From: Kaistella gelatinilytica
GTDB lineage: Bacteria; Bacteroidota; Bacteroidia; Flavobacteriales; Weeksellaceae
Reading direction: 5' to 3'
DNA: 64,000 bases
NCBI RefSeq assembly: GCF_015679325.1
Contig: NZ_JADPVI010000001.1
Location: 620,001-684,000, forward strand
The position numbers and the translations under genes were made by a program. Under the pieces are notes generated by a model. It was not told where the DNA came from. It saw nothing but the letters and a program-made list of their open reading frames with translations, and searched no databases. Each line of letters starts with the position of its first letter. Within the stretch, counting starts at the first letter, position 1. Below, piece by piece: positions 34,642-43,318 of this stretch.

Positions 34642-35535
34642 ATGAAAATTATAATCGCAGGTGGAGCCGGATTTTTAGGCAAGGAATTAAAGCGTTTTTT
34701 CCTTTCAAAAAACAGCGAAGTAAAAATCCTCACAAGAAATTCAAAAAATAAAAACGACATTTACTGGGACGGACGAACAGTTGGAGATTGGAAAACTGAT
34801 TTAGATAACGCCGATGTCCTCATTAATCTTGCGGGAAAATCTGTCGATTGCCGCTACACCGAAAAAAATAAAAAAGAGATTTTATCTTCCAGAATTGAAA
34901 GTACGAAAGTTTTGCAGGAGGCGATCGATCAATGCGAAAATCCACCAAAAATTTGGTTGAATGCGAGTTCCGCGACAATCTACATTCATTCAGAATCCAA
35001 TTTGCATACCGAAGAAGACGGAATTATTGGAGATGATTTTTCGATGAATATCTGCAAACAATGGGAAGCAGAATTCTTCAAAAAAGAGAATAAGAATGTT
35101 CGCAAAGTTGCGCTGAGAACTTCCATTGTTTTGGGTAAAAACGGTGGTGCTTTTCCAAAATTTGTCCAGATCTCTAATTTAGGTTTAGGCGGAGCACAAG
35201 GAAAAGGAAATCAATTGATGAGCTGGATTCACATCGAAGATTTCTGTAAAGCAATAGCATTTATTATTGATAATGAAAACATTAAGGGTTCGATAAATGT
35301 AACCGCTCCAAATACTTTGCCGAACAAAGAAATGATGACTTTACTCCGCAAAAAAGTAAAAGCTCCATTCGGAATTCCGGCTCCGGTTTGGCTTCTGGAA
35401 ATCGCTGCAATTTTTATCAAAACAGAAACGGAATTGATGTTAAAAAGTAGAAATGTATTTCCTCAAAAATTAATAGATGCCGGTTTTGAATTTAGCAATC
35501 CGAACTTTAACAAAGCCTTGGAAACTCTCATTTAA
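34642..35535 (+). CDS. TIGR01777-family NAD(P)-dependent epimerase-like protein
   Basis: 297 aa, extended short-chain dehydrogenase fold. The nucleotide-binding motif GGAGFLGKEL is at residues 6-15; LINLAGKSVDCRYTEKNKKEILSSRIEST is the TIGR01777 signature, and LRTSIVLGKNGGAFPKF and MSWIHIEDFCKAI follow. The C-terminal DUF1731-like tail (PAPVWLLEI ... PQKLIDAGFEF) is present. Relatives include E. coli YfcH and plant SulA-like proteins. Substrate unknown. Probably cotranscribed with the DCC gene under GbsR control. Confidence 0.88.
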   Translation: MKIIIAGGAGFLGKELKRFFLSKNSEVKILTRNSKNKNDIYWDGRTVGDWKTDLDNADVLINLAGKSVDCRYTEKNKKEILSSRIESTKVLQEAIDQCENPPKIWLNASSATIYIHSESNLHTEEDGIIGDDFSMNICKQWEAEFFKKENKNVRKVALRTSIVLGKNGGAFPKFVQISNLGLGGAQGKGNQLMSWIHIEDFCKAIAFIIDNENIKGSINVTAPNTLPNKEMMTLLRKKVKAPFGIPAPVWLLEIAAIFIKTETELMLKSRNVFPQKLIDAGFEFSNPNFNKALETLI

Positions 35536-35577
35536 ACCTCAAAAAATTTCCGTAAATTCGCATCAAATTTTTAAATA

Positions 35578-36969
35578 ATGAACTACGATATTATTGTCAT
35601 CGGAAGTGGTCCCGGTGGATACGTTACGGCAATCAGAGCCGCACAATTAGGTTTTAAAACTGCAATTATTGAAAAAGAAAGTCTGGGCGGAATTTGCCTG
35701 AACTGGGGTTGTATCCCAACCAAAGCATTGTTGAAATCTGCGCACGTTTTTAAATATTTACAGCAAGCCGAACAATACGGTTTAAATAAAGTAGAAAATC
35801 CAGGTTTTGATTTCACAAAAGTGATCCAGAGAAGTAGAGGCGTTGCAAGCAAAATGAGTGGTGGAATCGCTTTCCTGATGAAGAAAAATAAGATCGATGT
35901 CATCATGGGAACTGCAACCATCCAAAAAGGAAAGAAAGTTTCTGTAGTTGATAAAGACGGAAAATCAACCGAATATTCCGCAGAAAATATCATTATCGCA
36001 ACCGGAGCACGTTCTCGTGAATTGCCAAATATTCCTCAAGATGGAAAAAAAATAATTGGTTACCGTCAAGCGATGGTTCTTCCAGAGCAGCCGAAATCGA
36101 TGATCGTTGTTGGTTCAGGTGCGATCGGAATTGAGTTTGCTGATTTTTATAATACGATGGGAACCAAAGTGACCGTTGTTGAATTCATGCCAAACATTCT
36201 TCCTGTGGAAGACGAAGACTCTTCAAAACACGTTGAGAAATCTTTGAAAAAAGCAGGGATCGAGATTATGACCAACGCTTCCGTAGAATCAGTTGATACT
36301 TCCGGGAACGGTGTAAAAGCTACCGTGAAAACTGCCACTGGAAACATTATTTTAGAAGCAGACATTTTACTTTCAGCAGTTGGGATCGCTTCCAATATTG
36401 AAGGTCAAGGTTTCGAAGAAGTAGGAATTCAGACTGATAAAGGAAAAGTTTTGGTGAACGAATGGTACGAAACTTCTGTTCCGGGCTATTACGCGATCGG
36501 TGATATTTTGCCAACGCAAGCTTTAGCGCACGTCGCGTCTGCGGAAGGAATTACCTGTGTTGAAAAGATCAAAGGACTTCACGTAGAAAAAATCGATTAC
36601 GGCAATGTTCCGGGATGCACGTATTGTCATCCGGAAGTCGCGTCTGTTGGTTTGACCGAGAAGCAAGCGAAGGAAAAAGGTTACGAACTGAAAGTAGGAA
36701 AGTTCCCGTTCTCAGCTTCCGGAAAAGCAACAGCAAACGGCGATACCGATGGTTTCATCAAAGTAATTTTCGATGCGAAATACGGCGAATGGCTCGGTTG
36801 TCATATGGTCGGCGACGGCGTTACCGATATGATCGCAGAAGCAGTTGTAGCGCGTAAATTAGAAACAACAGGTCACGAAGTATTGAAATCAATTCACCCG
36901 CATCCAACCATCTCAGAAGCAGTGATGGAAGCAGTTGCCGCCGCTTATGGCGAAGTGATTCACATTTAA
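35578..36969 (+). CDS. lpdA: Dihydrolipoyl dehydrogenase (E3)
   Basis: 463 aa flavoprotein. FAD-binding GSGPGGYVTAIRAAQLG at the N-terminus, redox-active Cys40/Cys45 in GGICLNWGCIPTKALL, NAD-binding GSGAIGIEFADFYNTMG near 178-194, and the C-terminal active-site HPHPTISEA. It reoxidises dihydrolipoamide for 2-oxoacid dehydrogenase complexes, plausibly including the fused E1 encoded 3 kb upstream. TAaaTTcG at 35553-35560 is a degenerate -7 candidate. Single transcript with its own terminator. Confidence 0.95.
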   Translation: MNYDIIVIGSGPGGYVTAIRAAQLGFKTAIIEKESLGGICLNWGCIPTKALLKSAHVFKYLQQAEQYGLNKVENPGFDFTKVIQRSRGVASKMSGGIAFLMKKNKIDVIMGTATIQKGKKVSVVDKDGKSTEYSAENIIIATGARSRELPNIPQDGKKIIGYRQAMVLPEQPKSMIVVGSGAIGIEFADFYNTMGTKVTVVEFMPNILPVEDEDSSKHVEKSLKKAGIEIMTNASVESVDTSGNGVKATVKTATGNIILEADILLSAVGIASNIEGQGFEEVGIQTDKGKVLVNEWYETSVPGYYAIGDILPTQALAHVASAEGITCVEKIKGLHVEKIDYGNVPGCTYCHPEVASVGLTEKQAKEKGYELKVGKFPFSASGKATANGDTDGFIKVIFDAKYGEWLGCHMVGDGVTDMIAEAVVARKLETTGHEVLKSIHPHPTISEAVMEAVAAAYGEVIHI

Positions 36970-36991
36970 AATATTCGAAATATTGATATAG

Positions 36992-37020
36992 AAAACTCCA
37001 GTGATTAGCTGGAGTTTTTT
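36992..37020 (+). terminator. Terminator of lpdA
   Basis: AAAACTCCAG (36992-37001) / CTGGAGTTTT (37009-37018), 7-nt loop, T run. Confidence 0.87.
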
Positions 37021-37030
37021 TATCGGGGCA

Positions 37031-37153
37031 ATCTCGTCCTTAAAGACGAGACCTTCCGTTCCCGCTTTTTTGTAATTGCGAGCATAGCGAAGCAGTCCGT
37101 TGAAAGATATCGAAGTCGCAATTACAAAAAGAGCTCCACTCAAGTCGGGTTGC
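37031..37153. repeat. Palindromic dispersed element, copy B, with a short leading palindrome
   Basis: A small hairpin ATCTCGTC/GACGAGAC (37031-37052) precedes CGTTCCCGCTTTTTT (37057-37071), a 15-bp perfect stem (37067-37081 with 37116-37130) around a 34-nt loop, then GAGCTCCACTCAAGTCGGG (37131-37149). Outer parts match copy A at 26081-26153; the stem interior does not. An open frame crossing it on the minus strand has no coding support. Confidence 0.82.
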
Positions 37154-37240
37154 AAGTGGGAACTTCTAAATAAATCTCAATATAATTTATGGAACTTGCG
37201 TATATTTGAGAGTTATGTGTAATACTAACCAAAAATAGAT

Positions 37241-37831
37241 ATGAAAATAAAAAAAATATTATTCAGCATATTAACCGCTCTTGTTTTAATTATATCAATA
37301 TTCCTTTATATGAATAGGGATAAATTTGTCTATGTAGGTTCAGTAGATATTATTGAAGTCGATTGCAGCAAAAAAGTTCAAATCTTGAGCGAAGTTTTAG
37401 AAAGTGACCAGCGTATAAGAAGATCAAATGACTTTATCAAATTCGCTAAAGAAGATCATAGGAATCAAGAATTAGTGATTAGCATTGTTGAAAAGTGTGG
37501 TATGCCAACATTAAAGGAGGTAGGTCAAAAACAAATGGATGCAATCTGGTTGGGACTTCAACATAGTACTAAAGAAATCAGAAAAAAGTATTTTCCGCAA
37601 ATAGAGAAAGCGGTTGAAAGTGGAGACTTATCTAAACAACAATACGCATTGATGAAAGATAGGATTTTAATGGACGAAGGAAAACCCCAAACATATGGTT
37701 CACAAATAGAAAAAGGTAAATTGTATAAATTAGATAATCCTGAAACTGTGAACGAAAGAAGAAAAGAAATGGGAATGGGACCAATAGAGGATTATTTAAA
37801 GAATTTCAATATTCAGTTTAATCCGAATTAA
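37241..37831 (+). CDS. DUF6624-like protein, membrane-anchored
   Basis: 196 aa. One N-terminal helix (about 5-25) and a soluble part. CGMPTLKEVGQKQMDAIWLGLQHS and YALMKDRILMDEGKPQTYGSQ match what I recall as DUF6624, a family of unknown function widespread in Bacteroidota. Codon use is AT-rich. The gene sits between a palindromic element upstream and a segment with direct repeats downstream, so it may belong to a mobile-looking accessory block. Confidence 0.72.
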   Translation: MKIKKILFSILTALVLIISIFLYMNRDKFVYVGSVDIIEVDCSKKVQILSEVLESDQRIRRSNDFIKFAKEDHRNQELVISIVEKCGMPTLKEVGQKQMDAIWLGLQHSTKEIRKKYFPQIEKAVESGDLSKQQYALMKDRILMDEGKPQTYGSQIEKGKLYKLDNPETVNERRKEMGMGPIEDYLKNFNIQFNPN

Positions 37832-37846
37832 AATACTACATATAAC

Positions 37847-37976
37847 ACGACATTCCTATTAGCGGGTCCGAAGTTTCTATCATAAAGGTTTTCGCTAATT
37901 GTTCAATTTTTTATATTTACAAATAGTTGTTATAAAAAGTCCTCGCCAAAACAAATACCCAAACGTTACGACATTC
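37847..37976. repeat. Direct repeat ACGACATTC flanking a 112-nt non-coding segment
   Basis: ACGACATTC at 37847-37855 and 37968-37976. The enclosed segment also holds TCGCCAAAACAAATA (37943-37957), found again at 62688-62702. No reading frame of note lies inside. Confidence 0.55.
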
Positions 37977-38014
37977 TAAATCAACGTTCGTGAAAAATTA
38001 ACCTGCACAAAAAA

Positions 38015-38575
38015 ATGCTGAAAAAACTGCTGCTTCTTTTAATTCTTTCTTCCGCATTGAAATCCTGTAAAAACCTTTCAGAAAACCAAAAAAGAACAGA
38101 AATTCAAAAATCAGAACAGAAAAAAATCACAGAAATTAATAGAAATATAGACAGCCTTCAAAATGTTGGTCAATATGCTGATAGCGACGATATGCTATTT
38201 GATATTGCAGGAAATTACACTCTTACAAAAGATGAAGTCACCGATTGTAAATTTTTCCTCTCCCTGTTTTTCAAAAACGGCATTTTAAAATACGAGATGC
38301 AAATCAATACGCAAAAACATTCCGGTAATGTGGAAATTGTGTTAAACGAAAAGGCAGACGGTTATTATATTACTTTCAAAGATATCGAATGGAGTGAATA
38401 TTTAGGCGCAATTGACACTGAAGGAACAAATTCCGAAGAAGATTTAGAATTGCCAAAAGATATACAAGGCGTTTTATACAAAGATGAAATAACCATCCAA
38501 AACTCTGGAAATGCAATGAATTATTATGTAAAATTTGCTGAATGCGATCTGAAGTATATTCATTTAATTAAATAA
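38015..38575 (+). CDS. Predicted lipoprotein of unknown function
   Basis: 186 aa. Signal sequence MLKKLLLLLILSSALKSC with Cys18 as the lipidation site, a Lys/Glu-rich helical stretch (about 20-50), and a beta-rich domain beginning FDIAGNYTLTKDEVTDCKFFLSLFF. Two further cysteines (Cys75 region and near the C-terminus) could form a disulfide. No family recognised. Neighbours are accessory, so a host-variable surface protein is possible. Confidence 0.75.
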   Translation: MLKKLLLLLILSSALKSCKNLSENQKRTEIQKSEQKKITEINRNIDSLQNVGQYADSDDMLFDIAGNYTLTKDEVTDCKFFLSLFFKNGILKYEMQINTQKHSGNVEIVLNEKADGYYITFKDIEWSEYLGAIDTEGTNSEEDLELPKDIQGVLYKDEITIQNSGNAMNYYVKFAECDLKYIHLIK

Positions 38576-38635
38576 ATTTGGTTGCAAACAGAATAACGGT
38601 TTCTAAATTATTAAGTACAATAGCACAAGTTGATG

Positions 38636-38655
38636 GCGCGGATTTTCAATCCGTG
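38636..38655. repeat. GCGCGGATTTTCAATCCGTG short palindromic repeat
   Basis: Contains the dyad CGGATT-TTC-AATCCG. Related copies occur at 39272-39321. Confidence 0.65.
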
Positions 38656-38722
38656 TTTCTCAACAAAGCTTTGTCTCCCAATAATTTAACATCAAAAATA
38701 AATTTATAATATCAACATGTGG

Positions 38723-38730
38723 TACATTTG
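38723..38730 (+). promoter_or_regulatory. -7 element of the NTF2-like secreted protein gene
   Basis: TAcaTTTG, 19 bp before ATG 38750; no TTG at -33. It overlaps an upstream in-frame ATG at 38717, so that ATG is unlikely to be used. Confidence 0.5.
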
Positions 38731-38749
38731 TATAAACAAAAACCATAAG

Positions 38750-39229
38750 ATGAAAACTACACTTTTATTATTGTTAGCTTTAATAAGCTACAGCGGAATG
38801 ACAGCGCAGACTTCCGATGCAGATTTGAAACAGATTATCCAAAAACAGGAAGATGACTGGAATAAAAATGATATGAAAGCATTTTCAAATGCTTTCAGTG
38901 AAGATGCGACTTTGATAAATTTCCTGGGAATGTATTGGAAAGGCAGAGAAACCATTATTAATCAATTTTCTCAAATTAACGAATGTTGCATTAAGCCAAC
39001 CTCAGTTAAATTTGAATTGATTGACAGTAAGATTATTAATGAAAATGCTGCAGTGGCTCATATAAAAGAATCATTAACAGCAAAAAATGACTACAATGTT
39101 CCGGGAGGCATTGTAAAGAAAGGAAATGTTGATCATAAATATATTACGACCGTACTCGAAAAGAAAGATAAAATCTGGAAAATTATTTCAATGCAGGTAA
39201 CTCTAATAAGTCCACCACCGAAACAATAG
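38750..39229 (+). CDS. Secreted NTF2-like (SgcJ/EcaC, DUF4440-type) protein
   Basis: 159 aa. Signal peptide MKTTLLLLLALISYSGMTAQ, then an NTF2-like cone fold: LKQIIQKQEDDWNKNDMKAFSNAFSEDATLINFLGMYWKGRETI and the closing TVLEKKDKIWKIISMQVTLI. Members bind small molecules or are enzymes; no catalytic residues can be named. Flanked on both sides by the GCGCGGATTTCAATCCGTG repeat. Confidence 0.8.
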   Translation: MKTTLLLLLALISYSGMTAQTSDADLKQIIQKQEDDWNKNDMKAFSNAFSEDATLINFLGMYWKGRETIINQFSQINECCIKPTSVKFELIDSKIINENAAVAHIKESLTAKNDYNVPGGIVKKGNVDHKYITTVLEKKDKIWKIISMQVTLISPPPKQ

Positions 39230-39271
39230 AAATTCAGCTACTTCTTGTCCGTGATTTCCCCAACCCTTTTT

Positions 39272-39321
39272 CGATAGCGCCGATTTCCAGTCCAACCCGA
39301 TAGCGCGGATTTCAATCCGTG
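39272..39321. repeat. Tandem pair of GATAGCGC(C/G)GATTTC repeat units
   Basis: Unit 1 from 39272 reads CGATAGCGCCGATTTCCAGTCC with degeneration; unit 2 contains GCGCGGATTTCAATCCGTG (39303-39321), nearly identical to 38636-38655. Confidence 0.65.
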
Positions 39322-39466
39322 CTTTTCTCCGCGAGCGACGAGCCAAATTTGCAAACTGAATTATTTTAACATTTACCATCATTGTTAAAACATATCAGCA
39401 ACACGATCAAACAAATACGATTTATTTCTATCTTCGAATCATTAATTAAACCCTTAAATATTCATT

Positions 39467-40063
39467 ATGAAATTAGTAAAAACAATTTGTGCATTTTTAG
39501 TAGTAGGAGTGATCGCTACTTCATGTCAGAAAAAAGCAGAACAGTCTACAAGCATGACAGATTCAACAGCAGTAGCAATGGATTCTACAAAAACGGATTC
39601 CGCAGCGGTAGTTGAAACTCCAAACATCGTAGGCGTGGCTTCTGCAAATGCAGATTTCTCAACGCTTGTATCTGCAGTAAAAGCAGCAGGATTAGTAGAA
39701 ACGCTAAGTGGAGCAGGACCTTTCACGGTATTCGCACCAACCAACGCTGCATTTAATAAACTTCCTGCAGGAACGGTTGATGGTTTATTGAAACCGGAAA
39801 ATCTTGCTAAACTGAAATCAGTTTTGACGTACCACGTAGTTGCGGGTAAATTTGATGCTGCAGCAGTAACTGATGCGATCAACAAAAACAAAGGAAAATT
39901 CACCGTTACCACTGTTGAAGGCGGTAAGATCGATTTAAGTTTGAAAGATGGCAAAGTGATGCTAACAGATGCAAACGGCGGAACAGCAATGGTTGTAATG
40001 GCTGATGTACCTGCTTCTAACGGAGTAATTCATGCAGTTGATACGGTAGTAATGCCTAAATAA
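39467..40063 (+). CDS. Fasciclin-domain lipoprotein
   Basis: 198 aa. Signal MKLVKTICAFLVVGVIATSC with lipidation Cys20, a Ser/Thr/Ala/Asp-rich linker (about 22-55) and one FAS1 domain (about 60-198) with GPFTVFAPTNAAFNKLPAGT, LTYHVVAGK and SNGVIHAVDTVVMPK. It is a close paralogue of the secreted fasciclin protein at 14646-15221, differing mainly in being lipid-anchored and having a longer linker. Likely surface or periplasmic adhesion or matrix role, by family. Ends at a strong terminator. Confidence 0.92.
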   Translation: MKLVKTICAFLVVGVIATSCQKKAEQSTSMTDSTAVAMDSTKTDSAAVVETPNIVGVASANADFSTLVSAVKAAGLVETLSGAGPFTVFAPTNAAFNKLPAGTVDGLLKPENLAKLKSVLTYHVVAGKFDAAAVTDAINKNKGKFTVTTVEGGKIDLSLKDGKVMLTDANGGTAMVVMADVPASNGVIHAVDTVVMPK

Positions 40064-40084
40064 GATTTCTAAAATCTCAATTAT

Positions 40085-40116
40085 AAACCGTCGTATTTCT
40101 ACGACGGTTTTTTTTT
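40085..40116 (+). terminator. Terminator after fasciclin lipoprotein gene
   Basis: AAACCGTCGTA (40085-40095), TTTC loop, TACGACGGTTT (40100-40110), T run. Confidence 0.92.
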
Positions 40117-40439
40117 GCAAAATAATTTGTTTTGCAAAGTATTTGTAATATGATCACTGTCAAAACGAAAACTTTACCTGCATTTCTATCCTTTAAAAAA
40201 TTTTTAGATCGTCTAACTCAATTGTGACCAGATATCGCTTATTTATAAACATGATATCGCGAAAATTTAATTCTTGCCGCTGCCTGCAAATAAGCAATCA
40301 TCAAAATCATACCTACAAATTTTGATTTTTTACTTCTTAAAAATTGCTATCTTAACATCAAGAAAATAAACCAAAAGCTATTAAAAAAATCGCGGCACTT
40401 TGTTACGTACATTTTAATAAAGAAAACTAATTTTTTACA
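40117..40439. other. AT-rich intergenic stretch
   Basis: About 320 bp between the terminator and a small membrane-protein gene. I see no reading frame, no clear TAnnTTTG promoter and no strong hairpin. Confidence 0.5.
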
Positions 40440-40631
40440 ATGAAAAATAAAAAGAATCTATCCTTCACTTTTATAATTATTGCGGTCATTTTAGGGGTGA
40501 CTTTATACAAACAATTCGATTTTGAAAATATGAAATTCGAGAAAACAGGATTAGCGATTGTTTACCTGATTGGATTTGCGATCTCTATATTCGTTTTAAT
40601 AAAAAATTACAGGAACAGAGCTGCAAAATAA
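40440..40631 (+). CDS. 63-aa two-helix membrane protein
   Basis: MKNKKNLSFTFIIIAVILGVTL forms a first helix (about 8-24); after a charged loop a second helix (about 37-54, TGLAIVYLIGFAISIFVLI) is followed by a basic tail. Hairpin topology with both ends inside is likely. No family recognised and no obvious neighbour relationship; isolated by 376 bp upstream and 141 bp downstream. Confidence 0.6.
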   Translation: MKNKKNLSFTFIIIAVILGVTLYKQFDFENMKFEKTGLAIVYLIGFAISIFVLIKNYRNRAAK

Positions 40632-40772
40632 AATTACGTGATCAGATTTTTACAAAATTTTTACTCCCAAAGAATATTCACTGCAAAATTATAGTAGGAT
40701 AAGCATCTTAAAAAGTTCTAAGAAATCTGCGATTTTCAGCGCACGTTTCTTACTTTTGAGGAACTATTAAAA

Positions 40773-41546
40773 ATGGAAAAATATAATTTAGGTTTGGTTC
40801 TTTCCGGAGGCGGTACAAAAGGTCTTGCTCACGCCGGAGTTCTAAAGTTTCTAGCTGAAAAAAACATTAATGCAGATGTTTTGGCGTGTTGCAGTGCCGG
40901 TGCAATTGTGGGTGCGCTGTATGCGGCTGGAAAATCAGGCGAAGAAATTTTAGACTTTTTCAAATCGGTTTATTTCTTTAACTGGCGCCATTTTGCCTTC
41001 AATAAACCGGGTTTGGTTTCCTCCAATATTTTTTCAAATTATCTGTATCCTGTTTTTAAGGACATGACAATTGGCGATCTTGATATTAATTTGAAAATAA
41101 TCGCCACAGAACTGGTTTCCGGCGAACAGAAAATATTTGAGGGCAAAGACAGAATTGTAGATGCGGTGATCGCTTCCTGTTCAATTCCAGGGATCACAGT
41201 TCCTTACATTGTTGGAAATGAAATGTTCAGCGATGGTGGAGTTTTGAATAATTTTCCTGCAGATATTATTCATCAGGATTGTAAAAAGCTGATCGGTGTT
41301 TATGTTTCGCCACCACAAGATGTTGAAATTGGCGATCTTAACACGATCAAAGCCGTAACAACAAGAGCTTATGAATTAATGTCGCATCGCACAGAGATCT
41401 ATAAATTTTCTTATTGCGACTGGATCATTACGTCTAAAAAACTGGCGAATTATGGCACTTTCGAAAGAAAAGCCAACCGACTCGAAGAAATTTTTGAAAT
41501 TGGTTATCAGGCTGCAAAAGATTCTTACGAAAGTTTTAGCCTTTAA
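40773..41546 (+). CDS. Patatin-like phospholipase
   Basis: 257 aa. Oxyanion motif GGGTKGLAHAGVL (about 11-23), nucleophile serine in CCSAGAIVGALYAAG (Ser42), and the catalytic Asp in SDGGVLNNFP (about residue 153). Patatin-like proteins cleave acyl chains from phospholipids. The nucleophile elbow reads C-C-S-A-G instead of G-x-S-x-G. The 3' end overlaps the convergent diacylglycerol kinase gene by 4 bp. Confidence 0.88.
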   Translation: MEKYNLGLVLSGGGTKGLAHAGVLKFLAEKNINADVLACCSAGAIVGALYAAGKSGEEILDFFKSVYFFNWRHFAFNKPGLVSSNIFSNYLYPVFKDMTIGDLDINLKIIATELVSGEQKIFEGKDRIVDAVIASCSIPGITVPYIVGNEMFSDGGVLNNFPADIIHQDCKKLIGVYVSPPQDVEIGDLNTIKAVTTRAYELMSHRTEIYKFSYCDWIITSKKLANYGTFERKANRLEEIFEIGYQAAKDSYESFSL

Positions 41547-41896
41547 AAAATATATTTCCAGTAAACTAAGATTCCCACGCATATTGCCGCAAATGACATC
41601 AAAACAACTGCTGCTGCGGAAATATCTTTGATGATCTTGACGCGTTCATCAAATTCAGGTTGTACAATATCACATATTTTTTCGGCTGCGGTATTTAAGA
41701 TTTCCAGACTTAAAACTGCAAAACTGACGATTAAAATTAAAGCGGTATCAGTTGCATTTAATTTCAAGAAAACGATCAAAAATAAATTCAGGATGAGTCC
41801 GATAATTTCGAGCTGAAAATTTCTCTCAGATTTCAACATCCAGAAAACACCATGAATTGAATTCAAAAAACTCTTGTAAAAAGGAGGTTTTCTCAT
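41543..41896 (-). CDS. dgkA: Diacylglycerol kinase, DgkA type (possibly undecaprenol kinase)
   Basis: 117 aa, three membrane helices. SERNFQLEIIGLILNL, the catalytic EILNTAAEKICDIVQPEFDERVKIIKDISAAAVVLMSFAAICVGI and surrounding residues match prokaryotic DgkA. It phosphorylates diacylglycerol or undecaprenol in the inner membrane, recycling lipid carriers. Its ATG overlaps the stop of the upstream M28 peptidase gene (TAATG), so translation is coupled. Confidence 0.92.
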   Translation of the reverse strand: MRKPPFYKSFLNSIHGVFWMLKSERNFQLEIIGLILNLFLIVFLKLNATDTALILIVSFAVLSLEILNTAAEKICDIVQPEFDERVKIIKDISAAAVVLMSFAAICVGILVYWKYIF

Positions 41897-43260
41897 TACC
41901 AGCTTTTATCGATCATATAAATTAATTGTCCCATTGTAGTGGCTCCTAACAATAATTCTCTGCGATTCACTTTATCAAAAGTATCTTCGTCAGAATGGTG
42001 AATATCGAAATATCTCTGAGAATCGGGAACTAATTCTGCCAAAGGAACGCCGAGAGGTTCCATCGGTTCAATATCGGTTCCGGCGTACTGCATATCGAAA
42101 TTATAAACGCCATAAGGTAAAAATAAATTTTTCCAGGACTGAACTTGCTGTCTTTTTTCGGGGCTCATTACCAAAGCAATTCCACGCGGTGTAAAACCAC
42201 CACCATCGGTTTCGATCGCGAAAATATGATTTTCATTATTTTTCTTAATATTTTCCGCGTATTTGTTTCCACCTTTCACGCCATTCTCTTCATTGGCAAA
42301 ACATACAACCCGAATCGTGTGGTTATTTTTTAAACCCATTTTTTTGAAAGCTCGCAGAATTTCGATACTCTGCACAATTCCTGCTCCGTCGTCTTGCGCA
42401 CCTTCTCCAACATCCCAGGAATCAAGGTGTCCACCAACGACGATCACGCTTTTGTCTTTATTTCCTGTAATTTCTCCGATAACAGAGTGGGAGAGTTTCT
42501 CGCCTTTCATCGCACAATTCGAATTGAGTTTTGCAATTACTTTTTGAGTTTTTAAAGTTTTTTCCAGTTCATCGGCACTTTTTGGTCCGATTGCAACAGC
42601 GGCGATCTTGAAAGTATCATCTGCATCATATCTCATCATTCCAGTGTGTGGAACATCATCAAACGCAGAAGAAAGTGAGCGAATAATTACGGCTTTTGCA
42701 CCTCTCTTTCCAGCCCAGGAAGCTGCACTTCTTCTGTATTTTCCGGCATCGCCATAAGCTTGACCTGTAGAAATGAACTTTTGATTAAAGGCATAATTAA
42801 AGAATACGATCTTGCCTTTTATAGCAGCATCGGGTAGTTTATCAAAATCTTCTTTGTTTTTTACAAAGACGATCTCAGCTTCCACATTTTTGCCTTTTGT
42901 TCCTTCAGAATTACCGAGAGAAAGCATTCTTAAAGGTTTCCACTTTCCATTTTGATCCTTAATTTGAAGAGATTCTTTGCCTCGTTCCCAAACTGGAACC
43001 ATTACTTCTTCTTTCCAGACTTTATCTGCACCGGCTTCTTTTAATTTTAAAACTGCCCAGTCTGTCGCCTTTTCGTAAGCATCAGAACCGCTTAATCGAT
43101 GACCGATATTTTTCGTGAGTTGATGCAGATTTTCATACGCAGTTCCGTTGACCAGTATTTCATCGGCAATATTTCTAAACTGTAAAGAATCCTGCTTACT
43201 TTGAGAAAATAAAATTCCGCCCAAAAAGAGCGGAAGTATTTTTATAGTTGAATATTTCAT
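41896..43260 (-). CDS. Exported M28-family metallopeptidase
   Basis: 454 aa with a signal peptide (MKYSTIKILPLFLGGILFSQ). A PA-type insert around residue 150 (KGKIVFFNYAF) precedes the zinc peptidase core: GGHLDSWDVGEGAQDDGAG supplies His and bridging Asp, ANEENG the catalytic Glu, and IETDGGG a further ligand. It resembles plasma glutamate carboxypeptidase-like aminopeptidases. Driven by its own promoter in the gap after DUF1015 and coupled to dgkA. Confidence 0.9.
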   Translation of the reverse strand: MKYSTIKILPLFLGGILFSQSKQDSLQFRNIADEILVNGTAYENLHQLTKNIGHRLSGSDAYEKATDWAVLKLKEAGADKVWKEEVMVPVWERGKESLQIKDQNGKWKPLRMLSLGNSEGTKGKNVEAEIVFVKNKEDFDKLPDAAIKGKIVFFNYAFNQKFISTGQAYGDAGKYRRSAASWAGKRGAKAVIIRSLSSAFDDVPHTGMMRYDADDTFKIAAVAIGPKSADELEKTLKTQKVIAKLNSNCAMKGEKLSHSVIGEITGNKDKSVIVVGGHLDSWDVGEGAQDDGAGIVQSIEILRAFKKMGLKNNHTIRVVCFANEENGVKGGNKYAENIKKNNENHIFAIETDGGGFTPRGIALVMSPEKRQQVQSWKNLFLPYGVYNFDMQYAGTDIEPMEPLGVPLAELVPDSQRYFDIHHSDEDTFDKVNRRELLLGATTMGQLIYMIDKSW

Positions 43261-43282
43261 AGGTTTTCAAAATTGATAGACC

Positions 43283-43315
43283 CAAATTTAAAGAAAATAA
43301 TAAGAATAATTCAAA
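43283..43315 (-). promoter_or_regulatory. Promoter of the M28 peptidase-dgkA operon
   Basis: Minus strand: TTTG (43315-43312), 21-nt spacer, TAaaTTTG (43290-43283), start codon 23 bp downstream. It makes the peptidase transcript independent of the serine operon. Confidence 0.72.
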
Positions 43316-43318
43316 TTA

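Noticed and set aside
36913-37155. Minus-strand open frame across lpdA end and palindromic element B
   Set aside because: Its codons come from a repeat, a terminator and the antisense of lpdA; no protein-like pattern.
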